A stretch of 52,220 bases of DNA from Chara braunii. Lineage: Eukaryota; Streptophyta; Charophyceae; Charales; Characeae. Of this stretch, positions 1 through 11,313 are shown piece after piece (position 1 is the stretch's first letter; the number at the start of each line of letters is the position of its first letter). The notes beneath the pieces are model-generated. The model did not search any database. It saw only the letters and a program-made list of their open reading frames with translations, and was not told the origin of the DNA. The translations under genes were made by a program, and so were the position numbers. The DNA lies in the NCBI GenBank assembly GCA_003427395.1, contig BFEA01000219.1, positions 1,921,446 to 1,973,665 of the forward strand, in the 5' to 3' direction.

Positions 1-89
<89 letters not shown>

Positions 90-91
90 TG

Positions 92-145
<54 letters not shown>

Positions 146-168
146 CTCTCTCTCTCTCTCTCTCTCCC
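1..168. repeat. AC and CT microsatellites at the left end
   Basis: An almost pure AC dinucleotide run (about 2-89) is followed after a few bases by a CT run with TTTC interruptions (about 96-167). The window opens inside the AC run, which suggests a scaffold edge at a microsatellite. No telomere-type repeat is present. Confidence 0.95.
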
Positions 169-1630
169 TGCTAGTCCTCCTAAGGCTTTCCCATCTTTGT
201 TACCTTATTTCTTCTAACTCGCGCCTCATCGCCTCACCGTTCGCCCTCCCTATCCCAATCTCTCCTCTTCGGGTTCAGAACTCCATTGTGAATCCTGATT
301 TTGATAGTCATTGTTGTCCCCTTTGGAGCTTGCTCACGCCATGAGCGGGACTACAGCAACATCGACATCACGCTTGTCAGTAATATGGTATCGGTCTGTT
401 CTTCCCTCTCCCTCGTCCCTCCCCCCTACCTCTTCCCTTCACCCCCTAAGGGGCTTATAATGACCTCGTTGCTTTTGGAACGAAAATTGAGAGGCTCCTT
501 TCCCCCCAATGAGCCAATCCTGGTAGGAATTTCTGAAAAGACCTTTAGGACTTCCTACCGCCCCCTTCTGTTACGTCTGTGCACATGGAGCCGCTTGACT
601 GAGTTGGGACATTCCTCCTCCTCTTTATTTTTCTATTTTCCATATAGATGTTTGACGCGACCTAACCCTTTTGTCTCCGTACATACTATGCCTTGTTGTT
701 CATGAATGATTTGATGTAGGAGCTCGTGACCAAGTCTGAAGAGTTTTGCGTGGCCGCCACTTCAAGTTGCATTGATGGAGTCCCCAATCTTTGTGTTTGG
801 GTTTATTGTCATCGTCTCGATTCTTTTGGGATACTTGGCTTTCATAATGTCTATTGAGGAACTTCGTTGTGGGACTGTGTGTTGCTAGCATTTGGTGCAG
901 AGTAATTATTAGGAGCTCATTGCCGAGGCTTGCCGGATGAGGGAGGTGTCTGGCATAATAGGAATGCATAGGGATCGTTACGTATCTTTTCACAAGATGT
1001 TGATAACCTCTATGTTTTTCTTAGGCGATGACGATTGGAGTCGTGTTGATTACGTTTGTTTCACGAAGAGGGGAGAGAGCATATGGGGATGAAGTCTGCA
1101 TGATAACGGATTCTCGTGTGTGGTGTCCTATTGGGGGAGAGGCGATGCCGGTGGTTCTAGCTTTGTTGTTTTCCTTTTTGTTTTAGATTTTTGCATTGAT
1201 CATAATTGGTGGACATGATGAAATCGAAGTTGCTTTCCGCGGTTACGATGGTAGCATTGGTTGATGAGGGGACAAGCGAGACCGGAGGGGATGTAATAGG
1301 GTATTGGTCATGATGGTCGTCGTGACGTAGAAAATGAAGCAGTGAGATCCATAGAGGTGTGATCTTAGATCATGTTGTGTTGATGACGATACCTACATAA
1401 TTGGGCGTTATGTGGACATGATGGTAGTTGGATCATTATTCCTCTCATCAAAATGCATAACTTTGCCCCGCCATGAACATGGTTAACAGAGCCGCGTGGA
1501 CACCATTTGACATAAATGGAGAAATAAGAACTCTTTGGGCGAGCATTGGTTATCAACAAGGTAATTCTAGCATCCATTTGATATAAATCAGCCTTGTGAC
1601 ACCTTGACAAGGACATTGCTAGAAGCTTTA
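169..1630. other. Non-coding stretch, no gene recognised
   Basis: Short open frames on both strands carry no recognisable motif. Composition is unremarkable. Because a LINE remnant starts at about 1631, part of this stretch may be its heavily decayed upstream pol region, but I cannot see RT motifs in it. Confidence 0.5.
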
Positions 1631-2909
1631 AGAAGGAACTGGTAGCTTTACTCTAGTGGGGTAAGAATGAGCGGCAAAACGTGGTTAACAAAGTCGCGTG
1701 GACCACACTGATTCAGCCAAAAACTATAGGGGGGTTGGGCCTGCATGACACCTCCTCTCAGGCTAAAGCACTGTCAATCCAATTGGGGAAAAGATTCATC
1801 TGGAAGACCAACACCCCGTGGGGGGAACAAATACGTGACGGACACCGAGTGGTATGGTTGATGTTGACCCACTCACATGGGTGGAAGTTCGGTATCGGTC
1901 GATCCCCTGAGCGAACCCTTACCCTCGTGAGTAAGTGGGGAGAGGATCAGCGAGGCAAGACTTGGCAAAAGATAAGTGATCGGTTAACTTAATTCCCAAC
2001 TGGAGGCAGTTTCCGCTCCCTGATACGCCACCCTTCCCGCACTATGAGGAGGTCCACCGCCAACCTCTCTTCGACAGTCTGGCGATCATAGACCGGCAGG
2101 GTCGGGTATTCTGTGGTTTGGAACTTCGGACCCCTACAAGGCGAAGTTGGTCCGTGACGGCACTGACGGCCTGATACGGGTGAGCGACATATGGGACCCG
2201 TGGATCAGAACTTGGAGAACCGACCAACGAGTACACCCTCTATTGTTGTACGCCTATAGGGTCTCAAAAAACCTGGAGCAGATAATATTATCGGTCCCCC
2301 TAGTTTGGATAGTAATTCAGAGGAAAGGCCCAACCCTCCAGGAGGCGGAATGGGTGGTTGTGAGGGAGTAGGTCACCCCGCTGCAAATAGGCAATATAGT
2401 CGAAGTAAGGCAGGAAGGAGTAATGGTTATCCTGTTTAGAAGGGAGACGACTTCGTGGTTGGACTTAACCCAGGCATGGTGTGTGATACGCGAACTTGAA
2501 CGCGAAGGTTTATCGGGTCCGGGTGTTCGAGACACGCGCAGAAGGCAGGTTGTGCCTACTGTCCAAAAACACCCATCTCAAAACTCGCCTTCGACCACTC
2601 GAGTGTCAGTGGAAGACAGGTAGAAGTAGGCAACCCCTTCAAACCCCCACGCTAACTATGAAAGGCACCTATAGGGTGATTAGACCAAGGGTGGATGTAC
2701 GGGCTACGATCAAGGATCGGTGGGCAAGGCACCTGAACCTTGGAAGCAACCAACTTAGGGGCATAAAGGGGTCCGAGGGGATTGAAGGAGACAATTGCAA
2801 AATTCGCCTCCTTGCAATGGCAGGTTTATCATCGGCACCTCCCCACCAACTACTGAATCTTTTATCGCCTGAATCCGGAGCAAAAGAGGGTAACCGTGCC
2901 TTGGTGTGA
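1631..2909 (+). pseudogene. LINE (non-LTR retrotransposon) pol 3' remnant
   Basis: The frame from about 1650 encodes a segment typical of the region just C-terminal to the reverse transcriptase of plant and algal LINEs: KVAWTTLIQPKTIGGLGL, then QAKAL, a PWGEQIRDG segment and GWKFGIGRSPERTLT. A second piece (about 2130-2370, other frame) has the LVRDGTDGLIRVSDIWDP pattern that follows in such elements. An in-frame TAG lies just upstream of the first motif, TAA stops the first frame at 1992, and the two parts are out of frame, so this is a degraded copy. Catalytic RT motifs and a poly(A) tail were not found; the 3' limit is uncertain. Confidence 0.6.
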
Positions 2910-3339
2910 GTTCAGTCGCACAGGCTTCTCAAGCCATATGATGCGCTAAACAATAGAGTACATCTTCCTTTAGTGTTCGGGCTCAGTTCTAGTATCGCGA
3001 TGGTGGGACTGGATTTTGGCATAACTGGGCTGGAGAAGCAATGATCATGGTGATGAGAAACGATCCTGCTTCCAGATTGGAGAAGGTTGTAGGCTTCCCC
3101 CTTTGTCAACAACCTCTTCGCCATTTTTAGGAAAGCGGTAGTATGGTCCATGTAGCTAAGGAGATGTGATATTCTCCAGAAGGTGCAGGGTTGGGGGAAC
3201 GAACACTTGCAAAAACCGTCTAACAAATCATAGAAACAGAAGTAAGATTACAATTGAAAAAGACTCAGGAAAGGATACAGAGCTGAGAGCTGAAATGAAA
3301 ATGAGATCTCAGCAAAGAAATACAAACCATCTACGCAAA
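2910..3339. other. No gene seen
   Basis: Only short frames without recognisable motifs. It may be the far 3' end of the LINE remnant or unrelated sequence. Confidence 0.4.
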
Positions 3340-3740
3340 ATGGCTCGGGGGGGAAAGAGGGAGGAGGATGACAGAAGTGGATTGGCCTGGGGAGAGGGGG
3401 GACGAGGGAGGAAAAGATGTGACAGTAAAGGATTATAGGATCTGACTCATCTGAGTCCTCTTCCATAACTAACTGTAGGTTTGCCCCAACATCTCAACGA
3501 AGGTGCAAAAGGATTTCCTTGATATATTCTCGTCAAGTGACACGACATTTGTGGGTTGGCTAGGGGGAAGGGGGGACGACACAGGTGGATTGGCAAGGGG
3601 AAACGGGGGAAGAGGGAGGGAGAAATGCCCAGTACAGGACTAGAGGATCCTATTGCAGGACTGGTGCATGTTAACCCCAACGTCCCGATGAAAGCGTCAG
3701 GGGATTTCCCAGATTTGCTCGTAAACCGAAAAAGGAACCT
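3340..3740. repeat. Diverged tandem duplication, about 210 bp unit
   Basis: Two neighbouring purine-rich blocks share the same order of motifs: a GTGGATTGGC(C/A) segment, a GA-rich run, an AGGATC/AGGATCC segment, a GCCCCAAC/ACCCCAAC segment, then GGATTTCC followed by a CTCGT segment. The first covers about 3375-3540 and the second about 3575-3725. They are clearly related but well diverged. Open frames here are low-complexity and not convincing genes. Confidence 0.5.
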
Positions 3741-3828
3741 TACATCGTAGATCCCAGCTTCGACGTGAGACACCAAAACACAATTTTTGGGGATAACTGG
3801 TAGAGAGCTCCCACACTAGAATCTTTAT

Positions 3829-4204
3829 GGTTTTGGGCGCCCAAAGTTCGGTCGTTTGGTACAACCAGCCCAATGTTTTCCATGTGGGGTACTACAGGCC
3901 CACATGTCGCTCAGATGGCCTTACCGGATCATGAATCTGACACATAAACAACGTCGGATCCATTTTGATGTAGAAGAGGTCAAGGTTTGTACCGGCGAAG
4001 GATAGAATGAGGCCCACATACGATATTTTTTAAAAAAAGGGCCCTACCTGTTCATGAATTTGACATAAAAACACAACGCCAAATCCATGAACCGGTAAAA
4101 ACAGGCCAAGGGAGTTGTGGCCACGACGCAAAGGCGCCTTTCACCCAGGCTGAAAACATTTGGGCCGGAGTACCAAACGACGGAACTTTTGGATGGCCAA
4201 AACC
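3829..4204. mobile_element. Inverted-repeat (MITE-like) element
   Basis: The arm at 3829-3881 (GGTTTTGGGCGCCCAAA, then TCGTTTGGTAC) is matched in reverse complement by 4149-4204 (GTACCAAACGA, then CCAAAACC). Arms are about 55 bp with roughly 80% identity by eye. Two diverged direct repeats (about 3928-3962 and 4051-4086) lie inside. No coding capacity. The terminal GGTTTTGG motif recurs in an element at 10.35-10.66 kb. Confidence 0.55.
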
Positions 4205-6802
4205 GAAAACGTTCCTGCATGGGCGTTTTCTACCAATTATTCCCTTTTTTTGTGCTTTTTTAGAGAAATCAAAAAGTCGCACTGGGAGTGAGGTTGGCTG
4301 TTACAAAGATGGTGGCAGGACTGAAATAATGAATATTGCGGGAAGAATAACAAATTGAGACCCTAAGGAACCTGACCAGTCTTTGTGCAATTCATTCTCA
4401 AGCATACAAACATTCAATTTGTGGATCTAGGCGGCGGTTTCTCGCAAAGTGGTACATGATTCTGGTGATTGAGAGAAGAGAATGGTGACAGGTCTCAATC
4501 AAGGGATGAATCACTAAGACGGTGACGAACTGTTGAGAATATATGATCATGCTTTCGCTCTACAATAATTTGATCACACAAACATCCATAAAGATTATAA
4601 CACAAATACATAAAACAATAATCTGATCACACAAACATTCATAAAGATTCTAACACATCATGCAAGTATGGTGCCCTTATGAGATCATACACATACACCG
4701 CTCCCATCATAAAAAAAGACGGATTGCAAAACAATGCGTAACTGCTTTCCATTCAAATGAAAAAGAATAGATTACTCATCTCTCCCTAGCAACATGCAAA
4801 CTTATTGTTTGTAATTCTCTTCCCAAAGTCACCATTGTGCCAACAATCTGCAATCACGCACAAGCATACCATAGATTGTGGTCACCCAGCTTAGCTCAGT
4901 CACCCGCAGTGCGTCGTAACGAACCAACCCCTCTTTAATCTTTGTCGAAACACCAGGACTTTTCGACACATAGATCAACCTCTTAGCTAGCCAGCCTAGC
5001 CCAATTACTTGATGTGGCTGAGTCCGGGAAAGTTGGGAAATAGATTGAGTAAAAGGATCATCATATTTGCAAGATTTATAGTTGCATAGAAAGGGGGGCA
5101 GACGTGCATGCAAGATGAGTGAGAAAGGAGGAAGGAAAAGGAGAAAAGGAAAAGAAGAAAGGGGAGGATCCGATGAGTACGCATGTTTGGAGCCATGGTG
5201 TGGCGGATGTAGTCTCGCTTCACATGACAATCCTAGTGTCTCGCATCTGGTTGGTCAGATGGAGAGGAAGAAGGGCAAGAGAAAATGTGAAGGGGCAAGA
5301 TCGGCTAAGATACGAGAAGAAGCAAGGAGACGAAAGACAATTTTAATAACACAGGATTTGTGAAAACCCAACAAAACCAATAAAGCCCAACATTTTGTAT
5401 AGAGTGAAATTGTTGAGCTTAAGCAGTTGTATTAACAAAAAAAGAACAACGTCTTTAATCCTTTATCAAGAGACGAAGCAAAAAAACAAGCAAAAAGTGA
5501 AGCGAATCAAGCGATCTTAAAAATGTGTCGGAAAACTCTTTCTAGCAAAGATCTTGTTATAGGACTATAAGTGATTTCCAACAGACAGGCAAACAACAAA
5601 CCTCCACTAAAGGCCACTAAAGGACCCCGGCCTCAATCATCATAGTCATAATATCAGCCTTGGGCACTAGGCCCTTTTATTTTCAAAAAAAAAAAAAAAA
5701 AAAAAAAACTCCACTAAAAAAGTTGCGAGGTGAACTCAAAGCTATAAAAAAAACATTTTTAATGAATATTGATGTATAGGACTATACGTCGTTAAAAAAC
5801 AACATAAATTCATATAAAACAATTTTGAAGCTAACAGTAAACACATTCTAAAAAAAATATATGATATGTAAAATAATAACACAAACAACTTCTGCCTCAG
5901 ATGCATCTTTAAATTTTTAATCAAATTGAAATGAAAAATAAAAATCCCAAGGAAAAAAAATATATCTTAAAATAAAAAAAAAAGGTTGCCCATAAAAGAG
6001 AGAGCACGTTAAGACGAACGTAATCACAAACAAGATAACATGGTAGTCTTCTCACGAAACTCTCGAACACGTTCGCTATGCTAGATGACTTATAGGGCTA
6101 TACATGTGATTTTTTGAAACAATAAAAAAACAGCATATTTCAATTCCTTAATAAAAAGTCCTTCGGTTGTTAGTGATTTAAAAAAAAAAAACATGTTTTT
6201 TTCCTTGCCACTTCAGTGCTTCCAAAAAATTACTTTTTTATTGATGTTATTTTACTTCACGTTGAATCTTGCTCCTATGGGAGGCCTAAATACTGTACTT
6301 TCATAAACTTTAACATATTTCGTTCAAACCCAACAATTTTTTTTGTTCTCTTTTCACGAATACTGTGTTTAATGTCAATGGAAAAAAAGAGAGCGAAGAA
6401 GCGCGCCGGAAAGTTAAAGGCGTGGTGAGTATTATCACTAAGTAAAATATCATCGCAACAAGAAAGTTTTGTTCACACATGAAAAAAAAAGTTATGGAAC
6501 CATGCGAGGTGACATGTCGAGGAAGAAGATGTGCAGCAGCTCTTTGGGGTTCAAAGCAAGAATAAACTGCCAAAGAACTCTGAAAGATATGAAACAAACA
6601 CAACTTTCAAAATAGTCATACCGTAGGAAAAAAGAAAGGCATGGTAAGTGCACTGAATACAAAACCTCAACAGTCTAGGTCAGCCCAACTAATTAAAAAA
6701 CCTCATGTAAAAAGATCAGCGTGGAAAGATATCATAAATTCAAGTGTCGATGAAACCGACAAACCAAATGAATACAGCAATGTTCAGTGAGAGGGCCCCA
6801 CT

Positions 6803-6850
<48 letters not shown>

Positions 6851-7373
6851 TAAATGAAAGAAAACAATTTAAAGCTGGTTGCAAAAATTGCACTGCTTCA
6901 TTTCTGCTGGGAAAATTTAATGTCTTTGGTTAATTAAAAAGTCACAATTGATTCTTGTTGCTATGAGTCCTCAGATGCAGCGACACAAGCAATTCCCACC
7001 AGCTGTTAGCAGTGAAGGCATGATCTTATCCGTTAAATTAATTGTTACCTTTGCCCAATAAAACAAGAATGCAACTCCATCTATGTCGTTGCAATCCTGA
7101 CAATTCATACAGTAATACTGAATGGCGGTGAATGGTGAATGCTGGCACCGCTGAGTCATTGATCCTCGGTGTACAAGCAACAATAGCAACTTACTAGCAA
7201 GTACAAGATCTCATGTTTTTTTATGTACATGCAAAGATGATCTGATGATCTGAGCCGTAGATGCCAAAAGGATTTAGCCCAAGAAATCCAAAGACACATA
7301 GCACAAGGAAGCTACGGATGACCTTGTGCCAAAACAATCCAACTGCAGTGGAATGATATTGCTGCACATATCC

Positions 7374-7375
<2 letters not shown>
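4205..7375. other. AT-rich non-coding stretch
   Basis: No supportable gene. A direct tandem pair of about 53 bp is visible around 4565-4660 (GATCACACAAACAT followed by CATAAAGATT in both). Poly(A) runs occur near 5685-5708 and 6809-6844, which may mark the tails of old retro-insertions. Open frames on the two strands near 4829-5363 are low-complexity. Confidence 0.6.
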
Positions 7376-7407
<32 letters not shown>

Positions 7408-7787
7408 AAGAAGAAGAAAAAGCAAGAGAAGAAGAAGACGCAATCCAAGAGTGCAATGATCTCCTCGAAATACTGATAATGGATGTTATCAATGGAGATT
7501 TGAGAATGTTCTAAGAAAAGCACAAGAAGAAGAAGAAGAAGAAGAAGAAGAAGAAGAAGAAGAAGAAGAAGAAGAAGAAGAAGAAGAAAATGCATTTCAA
7601 GGCCAGACTGAATGCAATGACCTCCTGCAAATTCTGGTCATGGATGTTATCAATGGAGAATGTTCTGAGCAAAGCACAAATACCATGCCGAGAAGAAGAA
7701 GAAGAAGAAGAAAAAGAAGAAGAAGAAGAAGAAGAAGAAAAAGAAGAAGAAGAAGAAGAAGAGAAGAAAAAGAAGAAACAAGAAGAG

Positions 7788-7837
<50 letters not shown>

Positions 7838-7990
7838 AGAAGAAGAAGAAGAAGAAGAAGAAGAAGAAGAAGAAGAAAAAAAAGAAAAAAGAAAGAGAAA
7901 GACGAAGACACAGCGTAATGACCTCCTGCAAATTCTGATCATGGATATTATCAATGGAGAACGTTCTGAGCAAAGCACAAATGTCATACC
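7376..7990 (+). repeat. GAA/GAC-expanded tandem units
   Basis: Three related units of roughly 85 bp (about 7440-7520, 7600-7685 and 7912-7985) contain TGATCTCCTC or TGACCTCCTGC followed by ATGGATGTTATCAATGGAGA. They are separated by AAG runs (7376-7420, 7524-7590, 7692-7790 and 7836-7880); the last AAG block encloses an ACG/GAC run at about 7789-7836. The units share one reading frame (NDLLQILVMDVINGE) with conservative replacements, so they may derive from a coding repeat. The long acidic frame that crosses the array is a by-product of the triplet repeat. Confidence 0.8.
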
Positions 7991-8024
7991 TCCTGCTGAA
8001 GAACAAACTGAATGTCAAAAATAA

Positions 8025-8341
8025 ACACACAAATGGCACCTTTGGAACAACGTTCCGAATAAATAGAAACTCTAATACTATCTCGTATGGATGCCGGTTT
8101 GGAGCCGTCACATGGAGGCATGCACAACGTCGAGGGTCCCAAATTTAAGACCATCAACCAGTTTTTTTCCTTTTCTTTTTTCCCATTTTCAAGTTCTCTA
8201 TGTATGCATGTCATCCAGTTTTCTAAAACTTGTCCTCCGTACAGAGAAAGAAGATTAGGATGGCCCCTGCACAAGGATGTCCCACTTAAATGGAGTTTTC
8301 CCATACCTAATACAACTCCTAGGCCCCACTTACGAAACAGT
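8025..8341. other. No gene seen
   Basis: Unique-looking non-coding sequence between the GAA array and the hairpin. No motif recognised. Confidence 0.4.
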
Positions 8342-8494
8342 AGGCCTCACTGCACTACACAGCACTCTACATGCATTTAGATGCTTTCTGGACCGGAGAC
8401 ATTCAAAATGTTGGACTCTTCCGTATGCAGCTGGTCCAGGAAGCGGCCAAATGCATGTAGAGATTGTAGAGTGCTGTGTAGTGCAGCCATGCCT
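8342..8494. ncRNA. Long fold-back hairpin, miRNA-precursor-like
   Basis: The two halves are reverse complements. Positions 8351-8371 pair perfectly over 21 nt with 8465-8485. The helix then continues, after an asymmetric bulge on the right arm, through ATGCATTT (8371-8378) with AAATGCAT (8448-8455), and on to CTGGACC (8388-8394) with GGTCC (8433-8437). The terminal loop is about 38 nt. Length (about 153 nt), perfect 21-nt duplex and interrupted inner stem fit a plant MIRNA precursor or a small fold-back MITE; the sequence alone cannot decide. The transcribed strand is unknown. Confidence 0.5.
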
Positions 8495-8900
8495 AGTGGC
8501 CGCAGAATCGGCGTAGATAACGAAGAAGATTCGACGGCCAAAACCTCACAAATCCGGGGAAGAACGACCTTGCCCCTGAAGAAGTACATGCTGAACCTTG
8601 ATCAGTTCGACCTCTTTTATTTATTCTGACGCCCGGGCACAAGTCCAGAGGCCGCCTTCTAGTAGCCTTTCAGTATTTATTGTAAGGGGCATCAATTTGA
8701 GAACTTTCAGCTCACAGGAGTGCTCAGGATATACTTTCCGCTTTCAGTGGGTGCAGCACCGGTGCTTCCCCAGAGGTCACCCATCCCAGAACTGTTCCCC
8801 GGGGGAAGCGCTTGGCTAGCAGTGATATGATCGTTGTATCTCGTCATTCGCTAAACAAATAAATCCATGGCTTGCAGTAGTCCCCCGTCGGAATTCAGCA
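8495..8900. other. No gene seen
   Basis: Non-coding sequence without recognisable motifs between the hairpin and the tandem-repeat region. Confidence 0.4.
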
Positions 8901-8939
8901 TCGCCATGACGCTGAGCCCCCTTGGTCGATGTAGGCAAA

Positions 8940-9260
8940 TCTGATGCTGACACGTCACTCGACCAGACTGACAGTCACTCCAATCGGCCAAATATTACAT
9001 GCCACTCTCAGCCGCTGCAAACGAATTTCATATTGACACGTCACTCGACAAGCTGAAAGCCATTCCAATCAACGAGCTAGAAACCAGATACAACCGTTGT
9101 AACCAAATTAGGTACATGTATCGCTGCCAATCGACGGGCTCCTCGTCGCCCTGAACCGCTCCCAAGACATGGATCCTTACTCGCCACTCGATAGTCTGAA
9201 AGTCCTTCCATCCTTACAGGACACTCGATAGGCTGAAAGGGAAAGTGATTCCGCTCGACG
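8940..9260. repeat. Degenerate tandem repeats, about 87 bp
   Basis: The motif GACACGTCACTCGAC followed by CTGA(A/C)AG and TCCAATC occurs at about 8949 and 9036. Weaker versions (CACTCGATAG, CTGAAAG) occur at about 9185 and 9223. This begins a long run of degenerate repeats that reaches the neighbouring gene at 11.3 kb. Confidence 0.6.
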
Positions 9261-9389
9261 AATCAGCCAGCAGATACTTATTAGCTGAACCGCTGCAGCG
9301 CTGCTGCTGCGAACAGATGCAATCCTCGAATCCTGCCTGCGGAGTCCGCTGACAGGCTGAGAGCCACAAATAAACAGTAGGGTAAAAGG

Positions 9390-9480
9390 CAAATCCCAAC
9401 TCAGTTGGTACACTCATGAGCTGTCGAAATACCGACCAGCGGTCGAATCCCGACACAGCCAGATGAACAGAATAAAAAGC
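9390..9480 (+). repeat. tRNA-derived SINE head
   Basis: An A-box-like AACTCAGTTGGTACACTC (about 9398-9415) is followed at tRNA spacing by a B-box-like GGTCGAATCCC (9441-9451), the internal pol III promoter arrangement. Acceptor-stem pairing is not evident, so it is read as a SINE rather than a tRNA gene. It is related to the copies at 16.7 and 17.2 kb, which lie in the opposite orientation. Confidence 0.5.
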
Positions 9481-10000
9481 AGCTCCGACTTACCTGGGGC
9501 CAGTCAGTTCATTGCAGAGCAGAAAGAATAAGGAAGAAGGAAAGAAGAGACAAAGTTTATACACCACGCGCTAAACATAGATGGCATGTTCCATGTCATC
9601 GTCGCACCAGACGCACAAAAAGTGCGATCTACACGTGCTACAGGAGGGGTAGCTGTCAACCACTCAGAGTCTCCACGTGCGTGCTCACGCTCTGAGTAAA
9701 AGAGAACAGAGCAAATGGAGCACGTCGTGCTACAAATAGGCATAGCCTGAACAGCGTCATCATTGCTACGGACGGATATGTACTGTCGACTACCGTCACC
9801 GTCATTGCGACTGTATCGGACCGAAAACATGACTTGTATACGTTCACTGTCAGGGTGCTTCGTGCTCGGGGGATTAGAATAGGTGCCACCGGTCAATCCG
9901 TCTGCCGCATATCCGAATTCACGCCGGGCAGAAGGGAGGAATATAGCTCGTGCTCCGGAGAAATGGACGGCCTGTAGAGCAGCGTGACGGTCGCAGCAGT
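9481..10000. other. No gene seen
   Basis: May include the SINE body; otherwise non-coding, with only short frames. Confidence 0.4.
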
Positions 10001-10009
10001 CGAACAGCT

Positions 10010-10215
10010 ACTACAATTTATTACCTGTCCCCAGCTGCTAATCAATCTATCGCAGCGGACAAACACTGTGAGCTATTACACTAATTTATTACCTCCCAGC
10101 TGCTATTAATCAACCCGCAGCAGCGGACGAACAGCTGCTACAGCTGCCAATCCATCTGCACATCCAAATCCACGTCGGACCCTGTGCAAATTCATTACCT
10201 GCCACAGCTGCTCTC
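10010..10215. repeat. Degenerate CAGCTGCT-containing repeats
   Basis: The segment TTTATTACCT followed by CAGCTGCT and AATCAA recurs near 10016, 10087 and, more weakly, 10190. CAGCTG (E-box) hexamers are frequent from here to 11.3 kb. Confidence 0.5.
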
Positions 10216-10353
10216 AATCCTCGCCGTCGATGGGTGAGAAGACAACGTAATCCGAGCTCTGGTCGCTTCGCCTATCTGACCACTACATTCCAGCTGTGTC
10301 AACCCACGTGCGTGGCAGTTGTAAGGGATACTTGGTGGAAAGCGCCGACGCAG

Positions 10354-10662
10354 AAACCTTTTCGGTTTTGGGCGCCGACCTGGGATGATCGCCCACCTGC
10401 AGGTCGGGAGCAGCCCCCGCACGTTCTCTCGTGAACACGGTTCTGGCTGCTACGGGGTTCCCCCTGCCAAACCTCCCCGTATGCCTACAATTAATTAGGA
10501 GTCGGGGTAGGTAGGTGGTGTGAGGTGAAATTGAGAGAAGAGCATAGCTTTAAAAAAATAAAATAAAAATACCCCCCGATCGTTTTCGCTGGGCGCATTG
10601 ACAATGTACAGTTTGTACGACCAAGCCCGGGTTTCTCCGGCCGCCCAAAACCGAAAAGGTTT
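10354..10662. mobile_element. TIR (MITE-like) element with 21-bp perfect arms
   Basis: Positions 10354-10374 (AAACCTTTTCGGTTTTGGGCG) are the exact reverse complement of 10642-10662. The interior is about 270 bp and non-coding. The GGTTTTGGGCG core is shared with the element at 3829-4204, and a CCGAAAAGGT piece recurs near 21055, so this looks like a small family. Confidence 0.55.
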
Positions 10663-10685
10663 CCCGACAATCTTCATGTCAGCTG

Positions 10686-11313
10686 TCAGCCGGGAATCAA
10701 CCAATCAACTTGCCAGCGGTCAGCTGACAGACATGTAACGGTGTCAGCTGTCAGTCGATCCACATGCCAGCTGTCAGCCCAAGGCACATCCTCGCCGTCA
10801 GCTAACCTACACACCAGCTGCCAGATCGATCTGCAGGTCCAAGTACATCCCGGCCTCTGTGCTGCTCTCAAGTGCAACGTCCCAGCTGTCACTCGATCTA
10901 CCTGCCTGTTGTCAGTCCCGGCACAATCCAGCTGTCATCCCAAGCACATGCTACCGTCTTCCCCCGAACATAACGCAGCCTAAAAATGAATGTATACAAG
11001 CTATATTTCTGGCCAGATACAGCCAAAATAAGGGTGCGTTGTGTTCGGGGGAAGACGGTAGGCGTCAGCGCAATCTGCAGGTCCAAGTACATCCCCGTCT
11101 CTGTGCTGCTCTCGACTGCCGTCAACGTACCAGCTGTCCCTCGATCTACATGCCTGGTGTCAGCCCAGGCACAATCCACCTGTCATCCCAAGCACATACT
11201 AAGGTAGCTATCAGCACAATCTGTACATCCCGGTCTCTGCGTTGCTCTCTAGATTGATTGCCATCAACCTTCCAGCTGTCACTCGATCCACATGTCGGTT
11301 CCTAGTCCAGCTG
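10686..11313 (-). repeat. Tandem copies of the neighbouring gene's terminal coding segment
   Basis: Three extra copies of the segment encoding the last residues of the gene at 11314-15291 lie downstream of its stop. Read on the minus strand, they are near 11230 (AETGMY, with the LDL codons lost in a roughly 10-bp deletion), 11087 (ESSTETGMYLDLQIAL) and 10843 (ESSTEAGMYLDLQIDL). Between them, on the plus strand, CAGCTGTCA and CCCAAGCACAT(G/A)C motifs repeat. Spacings are about 142, 142 and 244 bp. This is a local tandem amplification of a short-linear-motif-coding segment; whether any copy is used as an alternative terminal exon cannot be seen. Confidence 0.7.

Noticed and set aside
1-90. Telomere
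   Set aside because: The repeat is AC, not a TTTAGGG- or TTAGGG-type sequence.
7590-8024. 144-codon acidic open frame
   Set aside because: It is a translation of GAA/GAC triplet tracts; only the short repeated units have non-trivial sequence.
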